From positions 1-60,542 of the forward strand of contig NZ_JAGMUK010000013.1 of assembly GCF_019049245.1 (NCBI RefSeq): 60,542 nucleotides of DNA. The letters are read 5' to 3'. Source of the stretch: Streptomyces sp. AC555_RSS877. Its GTDB lineage: Bacteria > Actinomycetota > Actinomycetes > Streptomycetales > Streptomycetaceae. The position numbers and the translations under genes are program-made. Positions 26,171 to 34,734 of this stretch are shown here, piece after piece; positions within the stretch are counted from its first letter, which is position 1, and each line of letters opens with the position of its first letter. The notes under the pieces were generated by a model that was not told the DNA's origin, ran no database searches, and saw only the letters and a program-made list of their open reading frames with translations.

Positions 26171-26359
26171 TCAACGGATGAGCGATCGCAGTACCGGGAT
26201 GCTGAGACCGGCAGCGCCCAGCCCCGCCAGGACCGCCCCGGGGGCGGAGAAGTCGGAGAGGAAGGTCAGCCCGCCGAAGATCAGCCCGATGATTGCTGCG
26301 GTCACCAGGACGACAGCCGTGTGCATGCTGATGAAGGGGGGCTCAGGCGGCGAACTCAC
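26171..26359 (-). CDS. Small two-TM protein
   Basis: This is a 62-residue protein from GTG 26359 with TGGAG nine bases upstream. Two hydrophobic stretches ('AVVLVTAAIIGLIFGGLTFL' and 'PGAVLAGLGAAGLSIPVL') follow a short 'MSSPPEPPF' start, which is typical of a family of tiny Streptomyces membrane proteins. The function is unknown. Confidence 0.65.
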   Translation of the reverse strand: MSSPPEPPFISMHTAVVLVTAAIIGLIFGGLTFLSDFSAPGAVLAGLGAAGLSIPVLRSLIR

Positions 26360-26556
26360 GTGCGCTCCAGCGGTTGTTGGCGGTGATGACGTCGCTCATA
26401 TGTCGTGGTCGGCCTGGCATCCCACGGTTGAATTCTGTGCAGCAGCACTAGGAAAAAGATCTTGGAAAAGTCCGTGGGGTGTCCTCCGGCGGGCGACTTA
26501 CAAGGGGTCGTCTCCGTGCTGTTCGGGGGCGGTGACGATGACCGGAGGGGGAGGCG

Positions 26557-27408
26557 ATGAGGGGCGACGCCGAGGAGGCGGGCCGGGGGGCCGCCGCCGC
26601 GCGCGCCCGGCACCTACAACCTGTCGTAGGCAAGCAGGGGCAGTTCCTCGGAGCGCCCGTGCCTCTCGAAGCCCAGCGTGAGATGAAGGCGGTCGACGCC
26701 CGTCAGGCCAAGAAGCTGCAGGAGAACCTGGACCGGCGGATGGCGGATCAGCAGATGGTCCGGCTGCTGTCCGAGAGCGGTTTCGCGGGTGGTCACTACG
26801 TCCGCTTCCAAGACGTGCTCGCCCGGTACGGGATCTCGGTGCTGCGGGGCTGGCTGTACTCCGGTTACGTGTTCAAGCTCGTCGCCCTGCGCGGCTTCGA
26901 CCTGAAGCCGCACGAGTTGGAGCTCGAGGAGCTGGTCCGAGACAGCGATCTGAGGGAGGAGCTGGCGATGATGACCGTCGCCCGGGCCCTCCCGGTGTTC
27001 CGGCAGCGGGCTCTGGTCGAGGCCGGATGGCGGTCCGATGGCGGTGCCAGTATCGCGACGTACTTCATGGGGGCGTGCGCCTACGAGTTTCCCAACGAGT
27101 ACCGGCGCCACCGTGTGCAGCAGAAGCGGTGGCACCGCGGCCAGGCCACGGAAGAGATCACCACCGAGGGCAGGTTCGCGATGCGGGGCGTGGCCGAGGA
27201 TGTCCTGGGCAACCTGCGGGTGCTCCAGGATCTCCGGGACATCGAGGACCCGCGGACCCGGGCCGCCGTCGCCCTGACGATCGATGGCTACACCCAGGAA
27301 GAGATCCAGCAGCTTGTGGACGCCACGTCGATCCGCGCGATCGAAGGTCTGTTGTACCGGTGGCGGACAAAGGCACGGCAGCGCGAAGAAGGAGGTTTCC
27401 ATGGCTGA
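26557..27408 (+). CDS. Sigma-factor-like regulator
   Basis: This is a 283-residue protein. The C-terminal part reads as a sigma-70 region 4-like HTH ('AAVALTIDGYTQEEIQQL', then 'SIRAIEGLLYRWRTKARQRE'). The middle (about 110-180) has helices with 'FRQRALVEAGWRSDGGASIA' and 'TYFMGACAYEFPNEYRRH', the typical layout of atypical sigma-like regulators in Streptomyces. The start is ATG 26557 behind GGAGGGGGAG. The stop overlaps the next gene by eight bases, so a DUF5753 protein is made with it. I cannot tell whether it is a true promoter-recognising sigma factor. Confidence 0.68.
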   Translation: MRGDAEEAGRGAAAARARHLQPVVGKQGQFLGAPVPLEAQREMKAVDARQAKKLQENLDRRMADQQMVRLLSESGFAGGHYVRFQDVLARYGISVLRGWLYSGYVFKLVALRGFDLKPHELELEELVRDSDLREELAMMTVARALPVFRQRALVEAGWRSDGGASIATYFMGACAYEFPNEYRRHRVQQKRWHRGQATEEITTEGRFAMRGVAEDVLGNLRVLQDLRDIEDPRTRAAVALTIDGYTQEEIQQLVDATSIRAIEGLLYRWRTKARQREEGGFHG

Positions 27409-28123
27409 TCTGGACGACGACTTCGAGGCGCTGTTGGAGGGAACATCTCTGGGAAGCCGGGGGGCCCGCCAGCTCCGCGCACGCACACCGGCCTTCCGAG
27501 CCCGCGCCGTACGCGAGACGGCCGGCTGGTGGCACCGCTACTCGGACGTGCTGCCCAGCTGGTTCCCGACGTATGTCGCTCTGGAGAGCGCGGCCTTGCG
27601 GATCCGCACGTATGAGGTGCACTACGTGCCCGGTTTGCTTCAGACCGAGGCGTACGCCCGCGCGCTCATCCAGCACGGCCTGACGGGTGCGGTTAAGACC
27701 GACGTCGACCGGCACGTCGCCGTGCGCATGGAGCGGCAGAAGCGCTTCGTTCGCGAGGAAAGCCCGGAACTTCATGTCGTCTTGGACGAGGCCGCAGTCC
27801 GCCGCCCGCGGGGTGATCGCGAGGTGATGCGGAGCCAGATCCAGCATTTGATCGAGGTGTCCGAGTGGGAGCATGTGCGGCTGCAGATCGTTCCGCTTGG
27901 CTACGGCGGGCACTCCGGCGAGAGCGGCGCCTTCAGCATCCTCAGCTTTCCAGAGCCCGACCTGTCCGATGTGGTCTACGTGGAGCAGCTCACCAGCGCC
28001 CTCTTCCTGGACAAGCGATGGGACGTGGCCCAGTACGACAAGGCGATGAACTCGTTGCGGCAAGACAGCCTCGGTACCGACGAGAGCCGCGACCTGCTGA
28101 GAGGGCTGCTGCAGCGGTTCTAG
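27401..28123 (+). CDS. DUF5753 (Scr1-type) protein without its usual HTH
   Basis: This is a 240-residue protein matching the DUF5753 part of Streptomyces XRE regulators and Scr1-type antitoxin-like proteins: 'VHYVPGLLQTEAYARALI', 'PELHVVLDEAAVRRP', 'VRLQIVPLGYGGHSGESGAF' and 'DVVYVEQLTSALFLD'. Normally an XRE HTH of about 70 residues comes first. Here only about 60 residues without an HTH precede the domain. The start ATG 27401 overlaps the sigma-like gene, behind AAGGAGG. The DNA-binding part may be supplied by that partner. Confidence 0.85.
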   Translation: MADLDDDFEALLEGTSLGSRGARQLRARTPAFRARAVRETAGWWHRYSDVLPSWFPTYVALESAALRIRTYEVHYVPGLLQTEAYARALIQHGLTGAVKTDVDRHVAVRMERQKRFVREESPELHVVLDEAAVRRPRGDREVMRSQIQHLIEVSEWEHVRLQIVPLGYGGHSGESGAFSILSFPEPDLSDVVYVEQLTSALFLDKRWDVAQYDKAMNSLRQDSLGTDESRDLLRGLLQRF

Positions 28124-28167
28124 CTGTGCCGGCCCTGGGCTGGCCAACGGCCCCGGAAGGTGATCGT

Positions 28168-30594
28168 GTGCGTGGAGTGTTGCGGGTGGTGCCGGTGGCC
28201 GGTGAGACGACGTGGTCGTTCCTGCACCGGGTCGCGGCCGCCTACGGGCTGCAGGCCAGCGACCTGACGGCGTGGTGGCGGTGGCTGAATCCCGTGCATC
28301 GAGGGCGCGGTGTGCGCCCGGACGGCGAGGTACTTCTCGATGAGGTGGCGCAGGAGCAGCTGGCCGGCTGGTGCCGGGTGCCGGGCGGGCATCTGGCGTG
28401 GGCGTTGCCGTCGTGGTCGGCCGGGCCTGCAGCGCTGGCCGGCCGGGGAGGTCTGGGGCAGGGGTGGGCGCGGTGGCGGGTGGGGTCAGCGGAATGGGGG
28501 CCGGTGGTGTCCGGCTGCCGGCTGTGTGCGGCTAGGCGCGACCCGGGTGCTGGGCGGGTGTGGGTGTACCGGGCGCGGTGGCAGCGGTTGTGTGTGCGCC
28601 ATGGGCGGTGGCTGCTGGATGTGGGTGAGGGGCATCCGTGGGAGTTCGCCGATGTCGACTTCCTGGTGCGGGAGTTGGACGGTGCGCAGCGGTGTTTTGG
28701 CCGGCTGGTGCGGGCTCGGGCGGGCGTGGGTGTGGTGGGCGGGGAGGTGTTCGCGCTGGCGCGGGCGGTGGTGTGCGGGTGGTGGGAGCGGGAGGAGTTC
28801 TGGGCGCGGGAGCGGGTGTGGGGGCCGCGTCTGGAGCAGGTGGTGGCGGCCACCTGCCGGCGGTATCCGGGGCCGCCGGGCTGGGGGGAGCGGCAGTGGC
28901 GGCTGCTGGTGCGGGACGCGGTGGTCTTTCCCGAGGTGGTGACGGTGGCGGCGGCGTTGAGCGATCCGGTGTTGCGGCGGCTGGCCGCCGGGAGCGCGGC
29001 GCCGGCTCTGGTGCGCAGGCCCGGTGGTGAGGGGTTCATCGCGGCGTTGGGTGCCCGACTGGGACGCCACTGGCTGAGGGAGGTCGAACAGCCTGATCAG
29101 GCAGGGCCGTTGTCGATGTGGGTGCAGGCGGTGGCCCGCGAGCAGCGCCGGCCCGCGGGGGTGCTGCCGCCGCCCGAGCGCGGGATGTGGTGGGTACGCA
29201 GCGCGCACCGGCCCATGGAGGTGGGCCCAGGCCTGCGTCTGCTGGCACCCGCCCTCGATACCGGCGCGGGTCCAGGCGGGGCAGCCGCGGGGGCGGGGGC
29301 GGGAGGGTGGCGGGCGGAGCCGGCTGTGCCGCGGCGTACCGGGCACGGTCAGGGCCTTGCCCGGCGGAACGAGGAGCTGTTCGCCGAGGGGCTCGAGCAC
29401 GCGCGGGCCCACGCGGCACGCGTGGGACACCTGGCGCTCCCCCACACCGGTGGCCGGGCCGGTGCCGGTTTCGATCTGGGCCGGTGGCTGGCCAACCGGC
29501 GTGCCGACGCAGGATCGCTGACCCGCCGGCAGGCGGAGCAGCTCGGCGCGCTGGATGCCTGGTGGAATCCGCCGTGGCCGGTCGACTGGCAGCGTGCCTG
29601 GCACCGCGCCCGCACCCACGTGACAGAGTGCGGGCCGGTGCACGGCGGGGACAACCTGCAGGGGCTGCCGCGCTGGCTCGAGCGGTGGCTGCGCCACCAG
29701 ATCACCCACTACCCGCAGCTGCACGACGGCCAGCAGCAGCTGCTCGCCGAGCTCGGGCTGACCGCGGCCGAGGCCGAGCGGTTTAACGCCTGGCCCGGCC
29801 GGCGCCGCCCCGCCGCCGACGGCCTGGCCCGGGCCCGCGCGTATGCGGTCCGCCACGGCCACCTCGCCGTCTCCAAGCCCACCCGCACCGACGACGGGTT
29901 CGCCCTGGGAACCTGGCTCAACCAGGTACGCCAGCGTCAGCATCCCCACGGTCGGCCAACTCGCCTGGGCCGGCACCTGACCGCCCTGGACGCGTGGTGG
30001 AACCCTCCGTGGCCGGTTGCCTGGCAGCGAATGTGGTGGGCCTGCCGCTACCACCTGGCCGGCCTCCCCGACGGCCTCGCCTGGTGGCCGGGCGCACCGG
30101 ATGCCGAGCAGGCCACCGCCTGGCTGGGCGAGCAGCAGGCCCGGCGGCCACTGCTGCACCCACAACAGCAGGACCTGGTCGGCCAGCTGGGGGCACTGGC
30201 CGGCACGGTGCCGGTGTGGCAGCCGCGGATCAGCGACACCGCCTGGCACACCCTGTCCGCCCTGCTGCCCCCGCCCTCGCGCACCGGCGGCCGCTGCCGC
30301 AGCGAACGGCAGATCCTGGAAGCCATCGTCCACATCGCCTGCACCCGGCAGGCCTGGCGACGCCTCCCCCAGGCTCTGGGCCCCTTCCGGGCCTGCCGGC
30401 TCCGCTATCTGCACTGGCTGGCCGACGGCACCCTCACGCGTATCACCACCACCCCCCTACCGGCCACCGACCAGGCATGGCAGCAAACCCTTGCCCACCG
30501 GCTGCGGGAAGCAGCAAGGCCGAGGCAGAACCGTCCGCCGGCCCCGGATTGGGGCGGCACCTCGACAAACCACATCAGGCGAGGGCAACAGTGA
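28168..30594 (+). CDS. tniQ: TniQ fused to helicase-associated domains and a DUF4096-like end
   Basis: This is an 808-residue target-selection protein of a Tn7-like transposon. Residues 1-330 are TniQ ('GETTWSFLHRVAAAYGL', zinc-site 'CRLCAARR' and 'RLCVRHGRWLLD', and 'AVVFPEVVTVAAAL'). Two helicase-associated (HA) domains follow, around 415-500 ('LDAWWNPPWPVDWQRAWHR') and 560-640 ('LDAWWNPPWPVAWQRMWW'). The last 120 residues contain a DUF4096/transposase N-terminal-like motif ('ISDTAWHTLSALLP'). TniQ proteins recognise targets and load TnsC. The subtelomeric helicase at 1315-3975 carries the same HA signature, which suggests telomere-related targeting. The start is GTG 28168 behind GGAAGG. 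I know of no standard Tn7-like TniQ with this layout. Confidence 0.88.
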   Translation: MRGVLRVVPVAGETTWSFLHRVAAAYGLQASDLTAWWRWLNPVHRGRGVRPDGEVLLDEVAQEQLAGWCRVPGGHLAWALPSWSAGPAALAGRGGLGQGWARWRVGSAEWGPVVSGCRLCAARRDPGAGRVWVYRARWQRLCVRHGRWLLDVGEGHPWEFADVDFLVRELDGAQRCFGRLVRARAGVGVVGGEVFALARAVVCGWWEREEFWARERVWGPRLEQVVAATCRRYPGPPGWGERQWRLLVRDAVVFPEVVTVAAALSDPVLRRLAAGSAAPALVRRPGGEGFIAALGARLGRHWLREVEQPDQAGPLSMWVQAVAREQRRPAGVLPPPERGMWWVRSAHRPMEVGPGLRLLAPALDTGAGPGGAAAGAGAGGWRAEPAVPRRTGHGQGLARRNEELFAEGLEHARAHAARVGHLALPHTGGRAGAGFDLGRWLANRRADAGSLTRRQAEQLGALDAWWNPPWPVDWQRAWHRARTHVTECGPVHGGDNLQGLPRWLERWLRHQITHYPQLHDGQQQLLAELGLTAAEAERFNAWPGRRRPAADGLARARAYAVRHGHLAVSKPTRTDDGFALGTWLNQVRQRQHPHGRPTRLGRHLTALDAWWNPPWPVAWQRMWWACRYHLAGLPDGLAWWPGAPDAEQATAWLGEQQARRPLLHPQQQDLVGQLGALAGTVPVWQPRISDTAWHTLSALLPPPSRTGGRCRSERQILEAIVHIACTRQAWRRLPQALGPFRACRLRYLHWLADGTLTRITTTPLPATDQAWQQTLAHRLREAARPRQNRPPAPDWGGTSTNHIRRGQQ

Positions 30595-30790
30595 GGGTGC
30601 GCCGGTCGAGGTCGAGTTGGACGGTGCCGCCGTTCTACTCGCGGAGCTGGCGCCAGACGGTGTAGCCGGTGAGGATGGCGTGTTCCCAGTCCGCGGCGCG
30701 GCAGACGCTGACCTCGAGGTGGGCGGTCATGTGGCCGATGGTGGTGAGCAGTTCGTTGTCGTATCGGCGAAGTAGCGGTGGCGTGCGGCG
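30575..30790 (-). pseudogene. C-terminal gene remnant with an in-frame amber codon
   Basis: On the minus strand the frame reads 'LLRRYDNELLTTIGHMTAHL', 'EVSVCRAADWEHAILTGYTV', 'WRQLRE', then TAG (30635-30637), then 'NGGTVQLDLDRRTLTVALA' and a stop at 30575. Both sides of the amber codon are clearly protein-like and belong together. No start or N-terminal part is present. It overlaps the end of the TniQ-HA gene by 20 bases in the opposite direction. Confidence 0.6.
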
Positions 30791-31014
30791 TAGGAGAAGA
30801 CGAGGGCGGAGATGCCTTACCAGAACACTTCGTGAACAAGGTGCTCTGCTGCACAGCCCAGCTGGCCTGTGGCCCCGGGCTGGGCAGTAGAAACCTCAGG
30901 TTGGGCTCCATCCTGGACAACCCGGAGGAGAGCCCACGTAGTCGGCCACCGTCGGGCCCGGGGCGGTTCTGACAGCCGTCCCGGTCTCGGGGCGGCCACC
31001 ACTTCAACGAAGCC
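30791..31014. other. Spacer between remnant and cargo operon
   Basis: No gene is seen. The DNA between the amber-containing remnant and the end of the cargo operon has no coding character on either strand. Confidence 0.4.
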
Positions 31015-32439
31015 CTAAACGTCGTCGAAGCTTGGCTGGCTCCATGGCTGGTCGGGAGGCGGGCCTTGGGCTCCGAGGAGCTGCGTGATCTTCTCGGCTT
31101 CATCGCTCGAGAGATCAGAGAGCAGGCGCGTCGTCGTGCCGAGGAGGGCGTCCAGCGGTACCTGGGTACGTGCGCCGCGGGCGCTGGCGATTCCGGTGCC
31201 GAACAGGCACTGGAGAGTCTCGCCGGAGGGGATGCGGGCATCGGCCTCGATGACTCCCTCGGCCTGTCCCAGCGCGTCGCTGATGCCATCGAGTTGGACG
31301 TCGTGGGAGATGTCGTCGCCGGGGCCGCCGTATCCGACGTGGCGGTCCGTTACGACCATGCGAAGAGAGGTCAACGGAATGCCGAAGCGGTCGGCCCTGT
31401 TCCTCACCTCGTCCAGGCGGGGCAGGTCGTGCTCCTGCCCGAGCGCGAGCTGGCGCCGGGACTGGGCAACCAGCACATGGAAACGCGGGGTCTGCAGGAT
31501 CAGCTGTCCGGCCTTCACCGCCCAGCGCCACGGGCTGAGGTCCGCATCGGCCGTACCGGGCACGATCATGCAGACGCGGCTGGTCCAGAGCCGGATCGCC
31601 TCACTCATCAGGTGCTGAAGGTTGCCGGTGCCGGCGGCCGGGGTGCGCAGCAGGACGGGGAGGCTGATCATGCGGACGACCCGGTTCCAGAACGCGGCGT
31701 CGGCGATGTCCTCAGATTCCAGCAGGTACATCAGGGCCGTCTCGTCGAGATGGGCGACGCCTCGCTGGGGTGCGGGAAAGCTAGCGAGTGTGGAGCCGCC
31801 GCCTTGCCAGAGCGCGGCGAGGAAGGCTGACATCCGGTCGGCGACGTCGGTGGTCATCCGCGCGGTGAGGGCGTTGACGGCGTCGCGGGTGGGAACGCGT
31901 TCTCCCGCACGGGCGGCCTCGGCTCCCTGAACGACCGTGTTCAGGAACTCCTCGGTCGCCGCTTTGTCGAGGGTGCCGCGGCCGCCTTCGAGGACGGAGC
32001 GGGACACCAGATGGGGGATGCCGGGAGAGTCATCGGCCGGCTGGAGTGTGCCGAGCGCGGAAGCGTCGAGGAGGAGCGCGGTGCTGCTTCCGGGAAGCGG
32101 GGGGAGATCTCCCTGTTGCCGGGCGGAGGGCAGCTGGCCGAGAGCCACCAGCACCGGCCGGTCCGCACGGGGAAGGCGCTGCAGGTCGTCCTCGAGCTCA
32201 CGCTGGTCCGATGTGGTGCGCAGATAGATGAACCGGCGTGGTGTGCGGGGCCTGTCGGGCCATTCGAGGACCATGTCGGGGACATGGGTGTGGTTGAAGA
32301 ACTCGGTCTTGGTGACGATGGCTCGGGGGTCCATGCGGCGCAGGTGCCGGGCGACGATGTCTTTGACCTGGGTGAACATCATCCGGTCGTCGGGCTCGTC
32401 CATGGCCTGGGAGATCGACTGTTCGACGATGTTCACCAC
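31015..32439 (-). CDS. Cargo gene of unknown function, second in a nuclease-like pair
   Basis: This is a 474-residue soluble protein. The first third ('FFNHTHVPDMVLEWPDRPRT', 'RRFIYLRTTSDQRELEDDLQ') resembles a restriction-fold or substrate-reading domain of the kind that follows small nucleases. The remaining part is helical with 'YLLESEDIADAAFWNRVVRM'. I do not recognise the family. The GTG at 32439 follows GAGAGGG, and the start overlaps the upstream gene's stop by seven bases. The operon is divergent from the second tniQ and lies inside the Tn7-like core, the position of cargo or accessory genes. Confidence 0.7.
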   Translation of the reverse strand: MVNIVEQSISQAMDEPDDRMMFTQVKDIVARHLRRMDPRAIVTKTEFFNHTHVPDMVLEWPDRPRTPRRFIYLRTTSDQRELEDDLQRLPRADRPVLVALGQLPSARQQGDLPPLPGSSTALLLDASALGTLQPADDSPGIPHLVSRSVLEGGRGTLDKAATEEFLNTVVQGAEAARAGERVPTRDAVNALTARMTTDVADRMSAFLAALWQGGGSTLASFPAPQRGVAHLDETALMYLLESEDIADAAFWNRVVRMISLPVLLRTPAAGTGNLQHLMSEAIRLWTSRVCMIVPGTADADLSPWRWAVKAGQLILQTPRFHVLVAQSRRQLALGQEHDLPRLDEVRNRADRFGIPLTSLRMVVTDRHVGYGGPGDDISHDVQLDGISDALGQAEGVIEADARIPSGETLQCLFGTGIASARGARTQVPLDALLGTTTRLLSDLSSDEAEKITQLLGAQGPPPDQPWSQPSFDDV

Positions 32440-33041
32440 GAGCCCTCTCTGCGGGTGAGTTCGGCGGCGACGATGGCTGCCCAGTCCTTGAGCGGCAGGA
32501 GGGTTTCCTGCTTGTCCGAGAGCACGATCAGCCACAGGCGTGCGGCGACCGACCGGGCGAGTTCGCTGTCCAGGAGTTTTCGGGCTTCCTCGGTGTCGCT
32601 GGTGCCGAAAACACGGCTGCTGTGCTGAAGGACTGCGGTCTCCACCTGGTCAGGTGAGTTGAGGGTGGACCAGGAGTTCGCCCGGAACGGTGCCCAGGTG
32701 ATCCACATGAAGTGGTCGCTGAGATGGTGCTGGATCTGGGCTGCCACGTAGCACTTGGCGAGGAACTCGTCGAACTGGGTTCCCTGATCGCTGGGTTGCG
32801 CGTAGTTCTTGACCTCCGCGCAGAACATGTCGTTCTGGTAGGGGTCACCGCGCATGGCACCCCCCAGATCAAAGGAGAACGTCCGGCCCCCGTACGGCCA
32901 GGCCAGAGTCAGCCGGCGGCCGCAGGACTCCGAGTCCGTGTTCGCGTACGCGCCGAAGATGCGCATCGTGCCCTCGAGCCACTGCTTGGCTCTGCGGGCC
33001 CCCGAGAAGCCCTTCACCTGAGCATCTTCGCCAACCACCAC
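32433..33041 (-). CDS. Putative PD-(D/E)XK nuclease-like protein
   Basis: This is a 202-residue protein. 'GGRTFSFDLGGAMRG' followed by 'NDMFCAEVKNYAQP' gives the spacing of an acidic residue and then E-x-K expected in PD-(D/E)XK nucleases. 'FLAKCYVAAQIQHHLSDHFM' follows as a helix. It is first of a two-gene operon on the minus strand. The start at GTG 33041 is the best available. The nuclease call rests only on this motif pattern. Confidence 0.55.
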   Translation of the reverse strand: MVVGEDAQVKGFSGARRAKQWLEGTMRIFGAYANTDSESCGRRLTLAWPYGGRTFSFDLGGAMRGDPYQNDMFCAEVKNYAQPSDQGTQFDEFLAKCYVAAQIQHHLSDHFMWITWAPFRANSWSTLNSPDQVETAVLQHSSRVFGTSDTEEARKLLDSELARSVAARLWLIVLSDKQETLLPLKDWAAIVAAELTRREGSW

Positions 33042-33228
33042 AGGCGTAGCTTAGTGCGATCGGATCATCACGATGCGCTCGAACGGGCCAATCCCTTGCC
33101 ACACCGACGCCTGCCGGCTCCGGGTAAGGGAGACCACGGCCTGGGGAAGTAATCAGACGACAGGCCGAGGACCGGACGGCTGCTGCGAAAACGCCCGCCC
33201 GGATCGGCGAACACGAGACCGTGGTGGA

Positions 33229-34623
33229 GTGACCCATCATCCCGGCCTTTTGCGGACAGCTCCCCTGCAGGGGGAGACGACCTCGTCGCTGATCTGCCGC
33301 ATCGCAGGCAGCTACGGGATGGAAGCGAAAGCGTTGCGGTCGTACTGGCAGTGGCGCAACTACCCGCCTGGGCACGAGGGCGGAGGCGCGCGGGCCGACG
33401 CCGAGGTGCTGCTGAACGCAGCCGGACGGCAGCTCCTGGCAGGCCTGTGCGGCGTCGAGGAAGACGTGCTGGCGCGGGCGTTGCCGTCCTGGGGACAGGA
33501 GGACTCCAAGCTGTCGGCCGGAAAGCACGGGGTGCCGGCGGCGGCGTGGCGGATCGGGGGCGCGGTCGCCGGTCCGGTCGCCTTCGGCTGCCGCCTCTGC
33601 GCGGCCCGGCGTACGGGGACGGCCGTGCGGGTGGTGCGGTACGCGCCGCGATGGGAGCGGGTGTGTGTCCTGCACGGGCGGTGGCTCCTGGACGCGGACG
33701 CCGACCAGTCTCTTGAGTATCTGGACGTGCGGTGTGTGCCGGAAGTGACCGCGGCGCAGCAGCGGTGGGCCAGGGTGGGGCGGCGGGCGGTGCGGGCCGG
33801 AGCGGAGCTGGAGAGGGTGTTCGCTCTGGCGCACGCGGTGGTGGCCCGGTGGTGGGAGCAGGCCCTGCACTGGGAGCGCGAGGCGGTCTGGCCGCGGCGG
33901 CTGCACCAGGTCGCGGGCGGCAACGCCGGGACGGAGCTGGAGCGGTGGCGGATCGTGGGGCGGGACGCGGTCGTCTTCCCCGAGGTGGTGGCTGTCGCCG
34001 ACGCGCTGCTGGACCCTGCCATGGCCGAGCTGGCCTGGCGCGACAGCGGTGCCGGGCGGCCACGGCCGCTGCCCGCCGACGGGGCGTTCTGCCGCCGGCT
34101 CGGCGAACGGGTCGGGCGCGGGTGGCTGGGGCCGCTGGCTGCCACCGACTACGGCGGACCGCTGACCTCGTGGATGGGCGCTGTCATCCGCCTGCGCCGC
34201 GAGGTCGGCGGGCCGCCCGGTTACGACAACGATCCGTGGTGGCTGCGCCAGGAGCACCAGCCGGCGACGATGGCCGGGCAGCTGCGGGTGCTGGGCAAGG
34301 AGAAGAAGGCGCCCGGCTCGGGCAGGATGTGGCGGGCCGTGGTGCCGCCCGAGCAGCGGGCACTGATCACCAGTGCCGTGCAGAGCGCCGAGGAACAGCT
34401 GCAACAGCTGCGCAGGGTGCAGACCGGGCCGGCCGCCGACGTCGCCCGCCGACTCCTGCGCAGCCTGCGTCACAGCGCCGACCTGATCGACAATGCCTGG
34501 AAGCGGACCGCCTTGGCCGCGGTGAACGCCGGGATGTCCCTGGAAGAGATCGCCCAGTGGGCGGAAATGTCTCCTGACGCCTTGATGACCATGCTCGCGG
34601 CCGGCCAGGAAGACGGCGGCTGA
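33229..34623 (+). CDS. tniQ: Second TniQ-family target selector
   Basis: This is a 464-residue TniQ protein. 'GETTSSLICRIAGSYGM' near the start and the zinc-site pair 'CRLCAARRTG' / 'RVCVLHGRWLLDAD' match the first TniQ closely. 'DAVVFPEVVAVADALLD' follows, and a C-terminal HTH-like end 'NAGMSLEEIAQWAEMSPDAL' replaces the HA domains. Two different TniQ genes in one Tn7-like element normally mean two targeting routes. The start is uncertain; GTG 33229 is taken as the last one before conserved sequence. It is followed by tnsA, tnsB and tnsC on the same strand. Confidence 0.87.
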   Translation: MTHHPGLLRTAPLQGETTSSLICRIAGSYGMEAKALRSYWQWRNYPPGHEGGGARADAEVLLNAAGRQLLAGLCGVEEDVLARALPSWGQEDSKLSAGKHGVPAAAWRIGGAVAGPVAFGCRLCAARRTGTAVRVVRYAPRWERVCVLHGRWLLDADADQSLEYLDVRCVPEVTAAQQRWARVGRRAVRAGAELERVFALAHAVVARWWEQALHWEREAVWPRRLHQVAGGNAGTELERWRIVGRDAVVFPEVVAVADALLDPAMAELAWRDSGAGRPRPLPADGAFCRRLGERVGRGWLGPLAATDYGGPLTSWMGAVIRLRREVGGPPGYDNDPWWLRQEHQPATMAGQLRVLGKEKKAPGSGRMWRAVVPPEQRALITSAVQSAEEQLQQLRRVQTGPAADVARRLLRSLRHSADLIDNAWKRTALAAVNAGMSLEEIAQWAEMSPDALMTMLAAGQEDGG

Positions 34624-34734
34624 GAATCGTGTTCGTAGCGGGCGCGTTGACTGTTGGCCGATAACAGCACTCGTCGGTGGCAGAAATACTGAAAACGCGG
34701 GCGCGCGCGGCCGGGCAGGAGTTGGCTGGCGCAA

